Below are positions 46,371 to 57,393 of a stretch of 64,000 nt of DNA, piece after piece (the first letter of the stretch is position 1; the number at the start of each line of letters is the position of its first letter). Under the pieces are notes generated by a model. The model ran no database searches. It was not told the DNA's origin and was given only the letters and a program-made list of their open reading frames with translations. This DNA comes from Rhizophagus clarus. Lineage: Eukaryota; Glomeromycota; Glomeromycetes; Glomerales; Glomeraceae. The stretch spans positions 930,001 to 994,000 of the forward strand of contig BLAL01000180.1 of assembly GCA_015698045.1 (NCBI GenBank), written 5' to 3'. The position numbers and the translations under genes are program-made.

Positions 46371-47876
46371 ATGTCTACCCAATTTTTTTCAAATTTAAGC
46401 AGAAATTACATTGAAATATTGGAAAATGATGAAAATTATGATGTTGCATTTGAAGTTGGGGAAGACCCAAACGTAAAAATATTTCATGCGCATACAATTA
46501 TTTTATGTCACCGTTCTCCATATTTACGAAGAGTTTTGGCTAATAAGAAGAAGAATAACAATGATGATGGAGTTTTAACTCATCTAAGACTACCAAATAT
46601 TTTACCAGAAATCTTTCAAATTATTTTAAAGTAAGGTCATAAATGCTTTACAATGAAATTTTATTATACAAATAATATATTTTAACTCTGATTTATTTCT
46701 TTTATCGAAACGTTTACTAGTTATATTTATGGCGGAATTCTTTCATTGAATGAGCAAGATACTTTAGAAATTCTCAAAATTTTGATTGCAGCAAACGAAT
46801 TATTATTTAATGAAATAGTTGATTATTTACAAACATATATAATTGAGAACAAAGTGGATTGGATAGAACAAAATTTTGAACTTATTCATCGAACAAGTTT
46901 TCAATCCAGTAATTTTTTAGAGCTTCAAAAATTTTGTACAAGTTTTATGGCTAAGTTTCCTGAAAAGATATTTAAATCACTCGATTTTACTTCGCTCCCT
47001 GAAAAATCTTTAATTTCACTTCTTAAAAGAGATGATTTAGAAATGAAAGAAATTGAAGTTTGGGAACATGTATTAAAATGGGGTCTTGCGAAAAATCCAA
47101 TGCTTACTCTAAATCCATCAACTTGGACGGATGATGATTTCAAAACAATGGAAAATTCTTTACAACATTGTTTACCGTTGATTAGATTCAATAGTTTGTC
47201 ATCCAAAGATTTTTTGGACAAAATTCATCCATATAAGAAATTATTAAATCATCAATTATATGAAGATTTATTAAAGTATTACTTAGATTTTGAAAGTGAA
47301 CCGAGTAATAATTTTCCACTTCCTAGAAATGGAAAATTTGATTCAAAAATTGTTAATCTAAATATTATTTCCGAAATTTCAAAATGGATCAATAAAGTGG
47401 GTAGTGATAGCAAATTTTCTCATGCAAGAGAATTATATTTACCATATGAATTTAAATTATTAATAAGAGGAAGCCGAGATGGATTTACCCCTAAAAAGTT
47501 TCATTCGTTATGTGATAGTATAGCCAAAAGTGTTACATTTATTAAAGTAAAAGGGACAGATGAAATTCTTGGTGGATATGCACCTAATTGGTGGAATACA
47601 AGTACAGATACTAGTTTTATATTTTCTTTTAAAATTAAGAATAACCTTTTTAAAGATGGAATTATAAGTAATTATCGTTACTATAATAACTATTACTATG
47701 ACGAAAATTATGGCCCAAGATTTTGTAACGATCTTTACTTATGTGCGTCTGATCCAAATAGCGATTATAATAATAATTATTATCAACTGAGAGATTTTGA
47801 AAAAAAGATTAGAGATACAGATGGCCAATTTCAAATAGAAGATTATGAAGTATTTCAATTGCAAGAAAAAAACTGA
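46371..47876 (+). CDS. BTB-BACK-TLDc protein, copy 5, 471 aa
   Basis: Exons 46371-46630 and 46721-47876; donor GTAAGG, acceptor ACTAG, phase 2 as in the other copies. The ATG at 46371 follows an A10 run and starts MSTQFFSNLSRNYIEILEND, matching copy 2, although the frame is open further upstream. BTB (DVAFEVGEDPNVKIFHAH), BACK and TLDc (LLIRGSRDGFTPKKFHSLCD, GTDEILGGYAPNWW) are complete. The TLDc domain has a Tyr/Asn-rich insert (NYRYYNNYYYDENYG), shared with the relic of copy 4, so copies 4 and 5 are the closest pair. It ends YEVFQLQEKN. Confidence 0.93.
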
Positions 47877-47954
47877 TCAGTATAATTTATAATTTATAAT
47901 TTTCAAATTTTTTTTAAATTGAAAAAAGAAAACTTACATACTGTAAATTAATAA

Positions 47955-49862
47955 CTAATCTTCAACTGCCATTAATTCCCTCATTTGAAGAATGTTCAAA
48001 TCAACCAATTTAGGACTATCTATTTTTAAAAATTGATTCGCTCTTGATAAACCATCATAATCAACTTTAATAGCACTATTTATTTTTAACCTTTTCAAAT
48101 TATTATTCCTATAATGAATTAAAATATTTAAATGATCATTATTAAATAATTCACAAGATTTAAAATTCAAAACTTCTAAATTTTTACTATGAATTAAAAA
48201 TTCTTTAAAATTTTCAGGAGTAAAAAATAAATTCATTTTCATGGTAAATTTCTTTAAAGAAGGAGGTAAGTTGAAACCAATTTTTGATAAATCAATATTA
48301 ATTAAATTTTTTTGATCATAATTATTAAAAGAAACCATTTCTAATTTTTGACAAGAAATGAATAATGTAGGAATATAATTTAAAAATTTTTCATGAATAG
48401 AAAGTTTAAGTAATTTTAAATTAAAACAATTTGTTGATAATAATAATAATAAATTAAGATTTTTCGTAATTTCTAAAATTTCTTTACCTCTAATATAAAG
48501 GTAATTTAAATTTTGACCACAAAATGAAAGTATTAAAGAAGAATTTTTTAACAAATATAATTGATTACAATCCTCAAATTTAAGAAATTTTAATTTCGAT
48601 CTTATAATTTGATCAACAATAATATCAGAATTATTATTGATATTGTTGTTGTTATTATTATTGTTGTTGTTATGAATAATAAAACATTTTGAAATTTGTA
48701 ATTCTTCTAAATTTTCACATTTCGTTATAATTATTGATAATAAATCAATAGATCTTAAATAATTAATTGAATCAGATTCCCCTATTATATGAAAACGTTT
48801 TAAATTTTTTCCAAAGATTAAAAGAATTAAAGAATAATTATCATAAAAACCGAATTGATTACAATTTTCAAATTTAAGAAAATTTAATTTTGAAAAAAAA
48901 TTAGAACGAAAATTAATATCAACATGAATAATATCAACATCCTCATCAGAATAATAATCATTTTCTTCCTCATTCTTATATAAATCAATATTAATAATTT
49001 TGTTACTTAAAAGATTTCCATAAAAATTACAATTTAAAAATTGTAAATCCACCAAATTTTCACATTTTGTTAAATAACTTAAATTACAATGTTTATTAAA
49101 ATCTATAGAAGTAAAATTAATAGAATTTAAAGAATGAGCTTGAAATTTAATAGCTTCATATAAATATCTATTTTGAGAGATCAAAAATCCATGAATATTT
49201 AAATTTTTTAAATTTTTTTGAGATTTGATTAAATTTTTTAAATTAAAATATTTATCACCAGTATACCTTTCAAATAAATCATAAAAAGTGATGGTACGAA
49301 GATCATTACAAATTTTACTACAATTATAAATTAAATTTGATAAAATCACTCCATTAAATTCTATTTCTTTAAGAGTTGATAAATTTCTTGAATTTGAATA
49401 TAAGAAAATATCCGTATTATTATTAAATACGGAATGTTTTGATAAAATGATTTTTGAAATATTTTTAGAATTGGTAATAAAATTAAAACATAATAATTTA
49501 TAAATTTGTAAATGATGATTTACTGGAAATGATAAAATAATAAAAGATACCAAATTATTTAAATCAATAACTTTTAAATATTTCGTATACATTAAATAAG
49601 GATTTTTATTAATTATATTTGAATCTTTAATTATGGATCTTTTTTCATTAATTGTAAGACATTGAATTAAAGTTTCAATTAATCTTTTTGAATTAATTTT
49701 AGTTTCGAAATTTTTTGTAAAAGGATTTTTCCATAATTCTGGTAAAAAATATTGATTCCAATGATGATTTAATAATGAACATTTTAATAAACTGGATGGA
49801 TGATTTTTTAAATCGATTAAAATTTCCTTCATACATAATTCAGGAAGATATGTTGCATCCAT
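47955..49862 (-). CDS. F-box/leucine-rich-repeat-like protein, 635 aa
   Basis: Single exon on the minus strand, starting MDATYLPELCMKEILIDLKN. Residues 5-50 form a divergent F-box (LPELCMKEILIDL, LLKCSLLNHHWNQYFLPELW), the Skp1-binding part of SCF ubiquitin ligases. Downstream are many irregular leucine-rich repeats (LVDLQFLNCNF, LNFLKFENCNQFG, LEELQISKCFI, LKFLKFEDCNQL, LKLLKLSIHEK, LEVLNFKSCELF). A polyasparagine insert near the middle (coded at about 48610-48690, with an ATT/GTT repeat on the plus strand) interrupts the repeats and is likely a length-variable simple-repeat expansion. The 3' end faces copy 5 of the TLDc cluster 78 bp away, so the two genes converge. Confidence 0.88.
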   Translation of the reverse strand: MDATYLPELCMKEILIDLKNHPSSLLKCSLLNHHWNQYFLPELWKNPFTKNFETKINSKRLIETLIQCLTINEKRSIIKDSNIINKNPYLMYTKYLKVIDLNNLVSFIILSFPVNHHLQIYKLLCFNFITNSKNISKIILSKHSVFNNNTDIFLYSNSRNLSTLKEIEFNGVILSNLIYNCSKICNDLRTITFYDLFERYTGDKYFNLKNLIKSQKNLKNLNIHGFLISQNRYLYEAIKFQAHSLNSINFTSIDFNKHCNLSYLTKCENLVDLQFLNCNFYGNLLSNKIINIDLYKNEEENDYYSDEDVDIIHVDINFRSNFFSKLNFLKFENCNQFGFYDNYSLILLIFGKNLKRFHIIGESDSINYLRSIDLLSIIITKCENLEELQISKCFIIHNNNNNNNNNNINNNSDIIVDQIIRSKLKFLKFEDCNQLYLLKNSSLILSFCGQNLNYLYIRGKEILEITKNLNLLLLLSTNCFNLKLLKLSIHEKFLNYIPTLFISCQKLEMVSFNNYDQKNLINIDLSKIGFNLPPSLKKFTMKMNLFFTPENFKEFLIHSKNLEVLNFKSCELFNNDHLNILIHYRNNNLKRLKINSAIKVDYDGLSRANQFLKIDSPKLVDLNILQMRELMAVED

Positions 49863-50693
49863 GATTTAGGAAATTTGTTGAAAAAAAAAAGAAAAAAAAA
49901 AAAAAAATTCAAAATAGGGTATTTATATATGTCACGGGTTATGATGATCGTAAACAATCGTAAGAAAGAACAATAAAAAAAAAGGTGCATCTCTACGTCA
50001 TCGAAAAATGTGATTCGTTTCAACGATTCCAGGTTCCGGACACTTTCCCAGAAATGTTCATCGAATCCTGATAGTTTAGACATATTTAGATATCAAATAT
50101 GAACAAGACTAGACTTTATAAATATTGGTTACAAGTATTTATTATTTAATTATACATATTTTTGTCTTTCAAAATTATCCTAGAATATTACTCTTAAAAA
50201 AAAAAAAAAAAAACGATGACCGTTACATTTTTTGATCACAGGGCATAAATATCATGCATACTGTGCCAATTTTTTGATCATCCAAATTGGGATAGACAAA
50301 ATATTCCAAGCAGAAAAAAGATTAGTCAGGGTATAAAAAAAAAAAACCATTACGCGTAAATAACAATTACGTATATATTAATACGTTTACGTATGCTAAA
50401 CGTCTTTTTAAACCAGTCATCACCTTTTTGAACAATCGGGAAAATATTTCGTTCATGTTAACAAGTTTTTAAACAAGTCTTAATGTTAATAAGTAAATAT
50501 TAAATATTTAGGGATATGGGAAATAATTAACCGAATCATATAAAACGCCAAGTAGCCAAGTATTTTTTCGTTAAATTAAAAATTGAAATGGGCGTATGAT
50601 CTGCGTGTAACTAGATTGAATTTAAATAATCTTTTATTCTCAGGCTATTTTTCATTTTCTCACCACAAATTTCTCTAATTGATACGAAACATC
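49863..50693. other. Divergent intergenic region between an F-box gene and a secreted-protein gene
   Basis: Both flanking genes are transcribed outward. On the secreted-protein side a CATATAAAACG word lies at about 50538, some 155 bases before its ATG. An open minus-strand stretch at 49829-50083 overlaps the F-box gene start and is probably its 5' UTR. Nothing else is supported. Confidence 0.5.
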
Positions 50694-51314
50694 ATGAAGA
50701 AATTGATTTCAATATTGATTTTGGTCTTATTATTGATCTCTTCTTTAACAGTTATTGAATCAAGATCGATTTTAGATGATGAAGAAACGGATTTATTCAT
50801 GAATTTTGAGGATAATATGATGATGCCTCTCATCATTTCATCTGACGATACTAACAACAAATTCACGATTCCTGAATATCATCCTCCTCATCGTCCCAAA
50901 TATCCAAAACATCCAAAACATCCCAAGCATCCCAAATTTCCATTACCCAAGAGAGCGTTTGCATATTTTCCAAGTCCACCGGATATTGCCAAAGGAGTGA
51001 TGGTATTTTGGGAAACACGTGATAATAACACATTAGTTTATGGTCAATTTTCGAAAGGATTTGTTGAGGGAGATGAGAAAAAATATTCTTTTAAAGTGTA
51101 CAATCGTGATCAAGAATTGATTGATTTAAAACCTAAAAATGATAGTTTGGATAGAATTTTTAAAATCAATGCAAATGGTTCTACGGAACTTTTCTTATTT
51201 GTAATTAATGATTCCTTAATTTCCAACGTAGGTATTCTTGGTAATGATCTTGTTATTAGTAAGCCCGATTCTTTGATTGGAAAAGATAAAATCAAACCTT
51301 TAACTTGTTTTTAG
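50694..51314 (+). CDS. Secreted protein with His-Pro-Lys repeats and a possible Kex2 site, 206 aa
   Basis: The start is the ATG at 50694. It gives a classical signal peptide (MKKLISILILVLLLISSLTV) with likely cleavage near residue 23. The frame is open upstream, but without an ATG. An acidic region (DDEETDLFMNFEDN) is followed by a His/Pro/Lys block of three-residue repeats (residues 63-82; PKHPKHPKHPK) and then LPKR at 84-87, a dibasic site of the type cut by Kex2-like proteases. The mature domain would begin AFAYFPSPPDIAKGVMVF and continue LVYGQFSKGF, YSFKVYNRDQELIDL, FKINANGSTEL, LISNVGILGNDLVI, IGKDKI. The order of motifs matches the protein at 37933-38424, so they look like members of one family. 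No enzymatic domain is recognised. It is a plausible effector or cell-surface protein, but that is inference. Confidence 0.82.
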   Translation: MKKLISILILVLLLISSLTVIESRSILDDEETDLFMNFEDNMMMPLIISSDDTNNKFTIPEYHPPHRPKYPKHPKHPKHPKFPLPKRAFAYFPSPPDIAKGVMVFWETRDNNTLVYGQFSKGFVEGDEKKYSFKVYNRDQELIDLKPKNDSLDRIFKINANGSTELFLFVINDSLISNVGILGNDLVISKPDSLIGKDKIKPLTCF

Positions 51315-51625
51315 TTAATGGAAGGGAAATGTTAGGGGAAATGTTGGGGAAATGTTAGGGGAAATGTTTTATGACATAGTAGTACATATGTTAATATGTT
51401 AACACTTATAGTGATACATTTGTTATTTTCAAGTTCTTTCACTAATAAAATTTTGTTATGCTCTTTCATTAATAAATTTTTATTTCGAATTCGCGTAACG
51501 TAAATTTGAGCCACTAAATATTATATATATATATAAAAAAAAATATACATACGAACGCTATTTATAATTTTTTACAAAACAAAAAAAAAAAATTATACAT
51601 ATACTGTATATATATATATATGTAC
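51315..51625. other. Short convergent intergenic region with a minisatellite
   Basis: At 51320-51368 the word GGGGAAATGTTAG-type unit is repeated four times (GGGAAATGTT at each step, 12-15 bp apart). The rest is the shared 3' flank of two convergent genes. An ATTTACGTTACGCGAATT-type word lies at about 51485-51506. Confidence 0.55.
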
Positions 51626-52951
51626 TTAAATTTCCGACGTATCATCATATAATTTCTTTGCATATTTTGAATAAATACTATCATCGATAGTAAATAATTT
51701 CATACCATTTGAAGCTATTATAGAATCAACTAAAGGTTCAAAAAATTTAAATAAGAATGTTCCATCACTTGGATTATATAATTCAAGTAAAGGAAATAAA
51801 GTTTCATTAAAATCGTTCAACATTTTAACGCAAGGGAATTTGGATAAGAAAGATGTTAAGATTTGATCATTTCTATCTAAATCCGTAACTAAATAAATAC
51901 ACATATTGTCGTTGTTTAAATTTTCTTTTAATGTTGAAGTTAAATTTGAAAAAGAATCTTTTATAAGTTTTCTTGAATGATAAGTTGAAAGTAATTTAGC
52001 ATGTACACCAACATAATTTTTCATCCCTCCTAATTTTTTAATAATATTATTTGATACATCAAGTATTACCGGATTATTTAATTTAAAAGAAGAATTTAAT
52101 TGATTCCAAAAAACTGATTGTTCCTTTGAAATCAAATCTATTCTAGATAAATTATCAAAAGTCACAAGTTTTTCATTTCTTGAACGAATAAAATCCAAAT
52201 TAATTCGATTTTTTTCTACCAATGAAATCTCATAAACATCATTAATAGAATTTGTAATATTTAACATTTTTTCAAGTTTAACTTGATCAAAATCTTTTCT
52301 ATGTAATATATGAATATTTTTTTTAATATAATTCAAATTGAATAAAGAATCCCAACGTAATAAGGAATAAGAAACTATATTATTTAAACAATTAACATCA
52401 ATCTCATATTTCGTTTCCTTTTGTTCAGGGATAATGGTTTTGATAATACATTCCGATTTATTATTGTTACCAAGTGAATTTAATTTTTTTAATAATGATT
52501 TATAATTAATAAATTCAATATTCAACCCTAATATAATAGGTGGAATTATTAAAGTTCTATTTGTTGAATGAGCCAACATAACAGCATTTTCTAATTCATC
52601 TCTTTGTTGAAAAATATCCCCATGAGGAAGGTATGTCATAAATTTTTCAAATTTTGAATTTGAAGGAAAATATTTATAATTCTCTTCTATTATTAAAGAA
52701 TCGTCTGATTTGTTCGTATTTTCTTCATTTGAATTATGTTGTGAACTTAATAATACAAAAAGACAGATGATAAATAATATTATTATCACGAGATTTTTTC
52801 TCATCGAAGGTAAAACATGTCCTCGAAAATAATTTTTTAACCATCCTATAATTGTGGTCTTTGGTATATCTTCTTCGTCACAATATTCTTTTTGATGACT
52901 TGGTAAAAGTGATTCTTGTAATTGACGTTGTCTCTGTTCACCATAAACCAT
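51626..52951 (-). CDS. Type II membrane protein, O-fucosyltransferase-like, 441 aa
   Basis: Single exon on the minus strand. A ~50-residue basic/acidic cytosolic tail precedes one membrane segment (residues 53-70, NLVIIILFIICLFVLLSS), then a lumenal domain, the layout of a Golgi glycosyltransferase. FEKFMTYLPHGDIFQQRDEL followed by ENAVMLAHSTNRTLIIPPII matches the nucleotide-sugar-binding start of fungal O-fucosyltransferase-like proteins (NQR...LENA...LNRTLLLPP). NYVGVHAKLLSTYHSRKL corresponds to the conserved VHxR region near the acceptor site, with Lys in place of the usual Arg. IYLVTDLDR and SIIASNGMKLFT fit the second Rossmann half. Asn-x-Thr/Ser sites are frequent. The Arg-to-Lys change leaves activity uncertain. 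The fold call is by motif only. Confidence 0.72.
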   Translation of the reverse strand: MVYGEQRQRQLQESLLPSHQKEYCDEEDIPKTTIIGWLKNYFRGHVLPSMRKNLVIIILFIICLFVLLSSQHNSNEENTNKSDDSLIIEENYKYFPSNSKFEKFMTYLPHGDIFQQRDELENAVMLAHSTNRTLIIPPIILGLNIEFINYKSLLKKLNSLGNNNKSECIIKTIIPEQKETKYEIDVNCLNNIVSYSLLRWDSLFNLNYIKKNIHILHRKDFDQVKLEKMLNITNSINDVYEISLVEKNRINLDFIRSRNEKLVTFDNLSRIDLISKEQSVFWNQLNSSFKLNNPVILDVSNNIIKKLGGMKNYVGVHAKLLSTYHSRKLIKDSFSNLTSTLKENLNNDNMCIYLVTDLDRNDQILTSFLSKFPCVKMLNDFNETLFPLLELYNPSDGTFLFKFFEPLVDSIIASNGMKLFTIDDSIYSKYAKKLYDDTSEI

Positions 52952-55900
52952 TTTTTTTTTTGATTTTAATTTTTTTTTCGTAAATAAAAAAAAAAAAAAA
53001 AAAACGTATATAATATATACTTATATATTATATAATTTTTTTCTTTATCATGAACAAACAAACTTGAAAGCAAGTTTATAAATCAGAATCTTTTTAGGCG
53101 CCATTTTATAATGAGATTGTAGGAGATGCGGTGTTACAATATTTATTTCCTGTTATCTCTTCTATCTCTAAATCAAGAATTCATATTCCTTACTTGTGAT
53201 AATATTGATAATATTTTATCTTACATGCAGAAAAAGTAACTTATGCAGTTGATTGTTCACATTGTTATTTTTATATTTTTTTATTTTCTCTTACAACGTT
53301 ACTCAAAAACTTTATGATTTATTTTTCATTGTGATCATTAAAATGAGCATGACAATTGTGGAAATTTTATATCTCACCATTTGACTTGCACTCGGATCTT
53401 TTGTTTTCCTTTTTATAGTAATTCATTTCTTTATAAATAGAAGTACTTTTTTATTTTTATTTTTAACAAAAAAAATTAAGGGTTCTTATCAGGTTAGTTA
53501 TAGTTTGTGCGGCTCACGATAAAGTAAATAACTTCATTTTCTAGAAAATCTGTGATATGTCGGTTAATCTACATTCCGATTTATACATATAAAGTAATTT
53601 ATATGTATTGCTTTTACTCTATACATTATATTTCATTATTACTCATTATATTCGGTATATTCGGTTAATATTATTTGATAATAGGTTTAGTTTCGATTTT
53701 AGATTATGCATTCATTTTCTTCTATTTTTTTTTACAAGAGGATCATGAACAATTTAGCCAGGTGAAGAAAGAATCAAAACACCACGGAATTCTAAAATTT
53801 TTTTTTTTTTTACAAAAATATTTATTGGCTGTGTTAAACGCTATATTGCGCAGGATTATTTTTAATACTCCTGCATATTTTCATGTCAAACAACAGATAT
53901 AAATGTTATCGACGTCACGAGATAGATTATTTCGTTATGATTTCTTTTTAGAATAAAAAAAAAAATGTACTTTATCGATATGACATTACCTGTTACGATA
54001 ATCTACAAGATTATTTTCAGGTTTGACCTCTTGGGATGATGGGAAGAGTTCAATATCAACTGTAACCATTTACATAATCAAATCAATGAAGCCAATCCTT
54101 TCTAATTTTACATTAAACCCTGGAGAGATGGTCGCCACCTTAAATTTGATAGTATGCAGTATGCGTAGAAATGGATATTGAGAAACTTCCAACTTCCAAT
54201 GAAAATATGTATTAGCCGTATTGAGTCATAGATTAACCGAGCTACCTACTTGTATTTTACAAAATGAAATAAGTATATTGTAAAATCAGCGGAGATCTCT
54301 AACGCAACTTTACAAACAATTTTCAGTATCATTTTTTTTTTTGAAAAAGTGAGATCACTGTATTATATTTAAAATAGTTTATAATACTGATCTTTTATTT
54401 TTTTATTCAAAAATTTTTCTGGGTTAAATACCAACTTAATGATTGGGCTATTTAGACTTTAGAGTAGGCTTGTAAAATTACATTTTAAGTTGCAAGGATC
54501 TTTGTGTAATATATTTAATATAATTATGAAGAATTTTTAAGATTTAAATTATACACTTTACAACTCATATTATTACAGTTGCTCTAATATTACTTATAAA
54601 TTATATTGACAGAAGAGGTGATATAAAGTTGATTAATTTATAGTATAATGATTATTTATAACATAATGATTATTTTTAATTTTAATTTACTTTTTTTTTT
54701 TATAATAATTATTATTAAGAATTATAAAAAGCACCAGTGATTAATGATGAACTATAACTTAAAATAAATACTATGACTTATATAATCAATTTAGTAGAAA
54801 AATACCAGAATTCTAAAGTATTATGCTATCAATTAATAGAAAAAATGTCAAAATTCTAAGGCATTACTTTGCCAATTAGTAAAAAACATCAAAATTGCAA
54901 GACTTTATACTACCAATTAGTAGAAAATACCAGAATTTCAAGGCAATTAGCAGAAAAATACTATGCAAATCATGTGTGTATAATTATAGAGGGAAATATT
55001 AATAAAATCATTCTGAAAAACTATTGTATATGTAGAATATAAAGGATGTACAATTAGTATTAAGTTCCAAATTGGAACTAAGCAAAAGAATGCAATTATA
55101 GAAGGTATGCAATTATGGAAAGTACAATTATAAATGGTTAACTGTAATTTTTGATAATCAATGCTTTATATATTAAGGTTTAACCAACATTTTTTGATTG
55201 CAAACTCAAGCCAAAAATTCATAAATATCATTTCTATAATTTGAAAACAATTTATAGACATCTTTGATAGGATTAAGGGTGCAAATAATTATTCTTTAAA
55301 TCAGATCAGTTGATATTATTCTTAGTAAATTTGGAATGGAAGTAATTGGAAATATATAATAAAGGATTTTTATCATGAAGAAAATATAAAAAGCAAAAAC
55401 TTAAAAAAATAGGTACTTGAATGAATAATAATCATTTACATTATTACTGCTGAGTAATGGAGATAGAACTGCTAATATATGGGTTAGAGTTTAACAGACT
55501 TAATAAGCAGGTGTATTCTTTTATACCTTCCTTTTCTTAAAACATCCTGCTACTCTATCATTTTTTACTTTTATTTTTTTCTTTACTAGCTGGTCTTTTT
55601 TCATATATTATTTTATAAAAATATAATAAGAATTTACTTTGAATTTTTTAAACATGTATGTGTGTTTAATTTTATATGTATATAAATTCTTAAATATAAA
55701 TTTTATCAATGAAAAATAATTTGTCATATCTGACATGTGATAAAATTAAGCATCAAACTTCATAATGTGATGTTAGAAATTCGTATTAAATGGCCTGATT
55801 CCTAGAATCTACATACTATCTCTCAAGTATTATGATCAATTGAAGTAAAAATGTAAATTGAATTTGATTTTAACTTACTGATCTGCAATTTAATATTTTC

Positions 55901-56470
55901 CAATCATCTAAAGCAAATCAACTAGTAAACTAACTTTTTTCACCTAAGAATAAGCGTGTCTATCTCTAATATCGAAATGATAATATTATCAATTATCCAC
56001 CATTTGCAGAGGATTTAAATGGTCTTGATGGAATCTAGTTTAAAAGATTTCTTCAAGCAGTGCAAGACTTAAACCAATAATAATATATGATATTATAAAA
56101 AGGAAGGTAATATTTTTTAAACTTAATTTGCATAAAGGGAGTTTCTAGTTAGCTGTCTATTTGACTCAAGAGTATCAATAGTCTTCCTAATCCTCACTAC
56201 TTATGACATTACCTTATTTTATTTTTTTTTTATTTTGATGATTAAAGCTGAAACAATAAAATATATAACCTACTAATCTTCTATTTTCTTTTCAACAAGG
56301 TGATTTCAGAGCATTCTTATTTCAAAAATATTTTGGTTTATTTTTGAAACAAAATAATATCTAATCAAAAATGGGTAAATATGTTGGTGTTATTATTTTA
56401 TTAATGTATTCATTTATTTAAAGTGTCTTTATTATAATAGCTTGTACTTAAAAGCACCCTTAATGCAGAA
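52952..56470. other. Gene-poor region
   Basis: The promoter side of the glycosyltransferase-like gene, then 3 kb of AT-rich DNA with no supported gene. A plus-strand open stretch at 53675-53902 is Phe/poly-T-derived and not convincing. A ~50-bp minisatellite is listed separately. GTTCCAAATTGGAAC (55054-55068) is a perfect 15-base palindrome. Confidence 0.5.
54785..54965 (+). repeat. Diverged minisatellite, ~4 units
   Basis: Units of roughly 50 bp with AATACCAGAATTCTAAAG, a TTATGCTATCAATTAATAGA-type stretch and AAAAA recur near 54800, 54850, 54905 and 54945. Each unit pairs an AATT(C/G)(T/C)AAG word with a CAATTAGTAGAAAA-like word. Confidence 0.6.
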
Positions 56471-56489
56471 GGTTTTAATCTGTTAAATA

Positions 56490-57393
56490 TGGCAAGTAGA
56501 CTACAATCACAAAAGACTATCTTAAATTACGAAGACCAAATTGCAAAATTAATACCTTCTTCTGATAAGCATTCTTTTGATAATACCTCAGCGAATAATA
56601 AATTTACAGCTAAGAGAGTCAGCATTGATAATAAGTTTACATAAATGTTTCTTCTTAAACTTTTCTTACCTTTTAATACAATGCAGATTATAACACAAAA
56701 ATCTCACTAATCTTCTGATGTATAGGTTAAAACCCTTAATAAAGATGAAACTCGAGAAAGTACAAAACAATAGTTGCAATATCCTCTACTTGCTCATACT
56801 TATAATATGCAAAATACCAGATATGATAATACATCACTCCTTTCTTATAATAATACACATAGTGTTGAATCAAATAAACACACTATAGATAATTTGATAG
56901 AAAGTGATATGGAAGAAATTGAAATAGATAATAAAGTGAAATCAAGGATCTTATAGAGGTATTTTGGTATTTGCTATATTTTATATATAGTAACTGTCTT
57001 CATTCATATTTGATCTCCTAGGATGAGATTGAAGTTCAAAATAAGATATTTAAAGATTTGGCTAGATGTCAAGTTAAAGAAAAAAAGTTAAAAAAAGCTT
57101 ATATGACATTAATATAATTTAATAATATAATGGATCTGACTGATATAAAGAGACACAAAGAAGTCAAAAAGTCCTTAAATGAAGATCAGCTTTTATGGTT
57201 TAACAAAATCCTTAAAAAACAGATTTCAAGCCAAACTGATGAGTTCAAAAAATATTTGAATCAATTTACTGGAATTGTATGCAATAAAGCTTCTAAAAAT
57301 AATTTAAAACAATTAGTCATGATCAAAACCAAAAAAAAAAGAATTATTTATTTAATAAAATCGCAAATCATGGACAAACCAATAATAAATTAA
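56490..57393 (+). pseudogene. Relic of a spliced gene of unknown family
   Basis: Successive coding-like pieces occur on the plus strand: MASRLQSQKTILNYEDQIAK at 56490; a Ser/Asn/Thr-rich piece at about 56774-56956 ending ESDMEEIEIDNKVKSRIL; DEIEVQNKIFKDLARCQVKE at about 57023; and MDLTDIKRHKEVKKSLNEDQ followed by LLWFNKILKKQISSQTDEFK at 57130-57393. AG-ending pyrimidine tracts before the second and third pieces suggest introns, but stops (for example at about 56642 and 57115) break the chain. Its charged, Lys/Glu-rich helical character differs from the Ile/Phe-rich noise around it. I do not recognise the family. It may be a dead gene or a gene with more introns than I could place. Confidence 0.45.

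Noticed and set aside
49829-50083. Minus-strand frame starting MSKLSGFDEHFWESVRNLES ahead of the F-box gene
   Set aside because: It overlaps the F-box start in another frame and degenerates into a poly-Phe run; more likely 5' UTR. A short upstream reading frame cannot be excluded.
53675-53902. Plus-strand frame of 75 codons
   Set aside because: Dominated by poly-T-derived Phe, no conserved motif, isolated in a gene-poor region.
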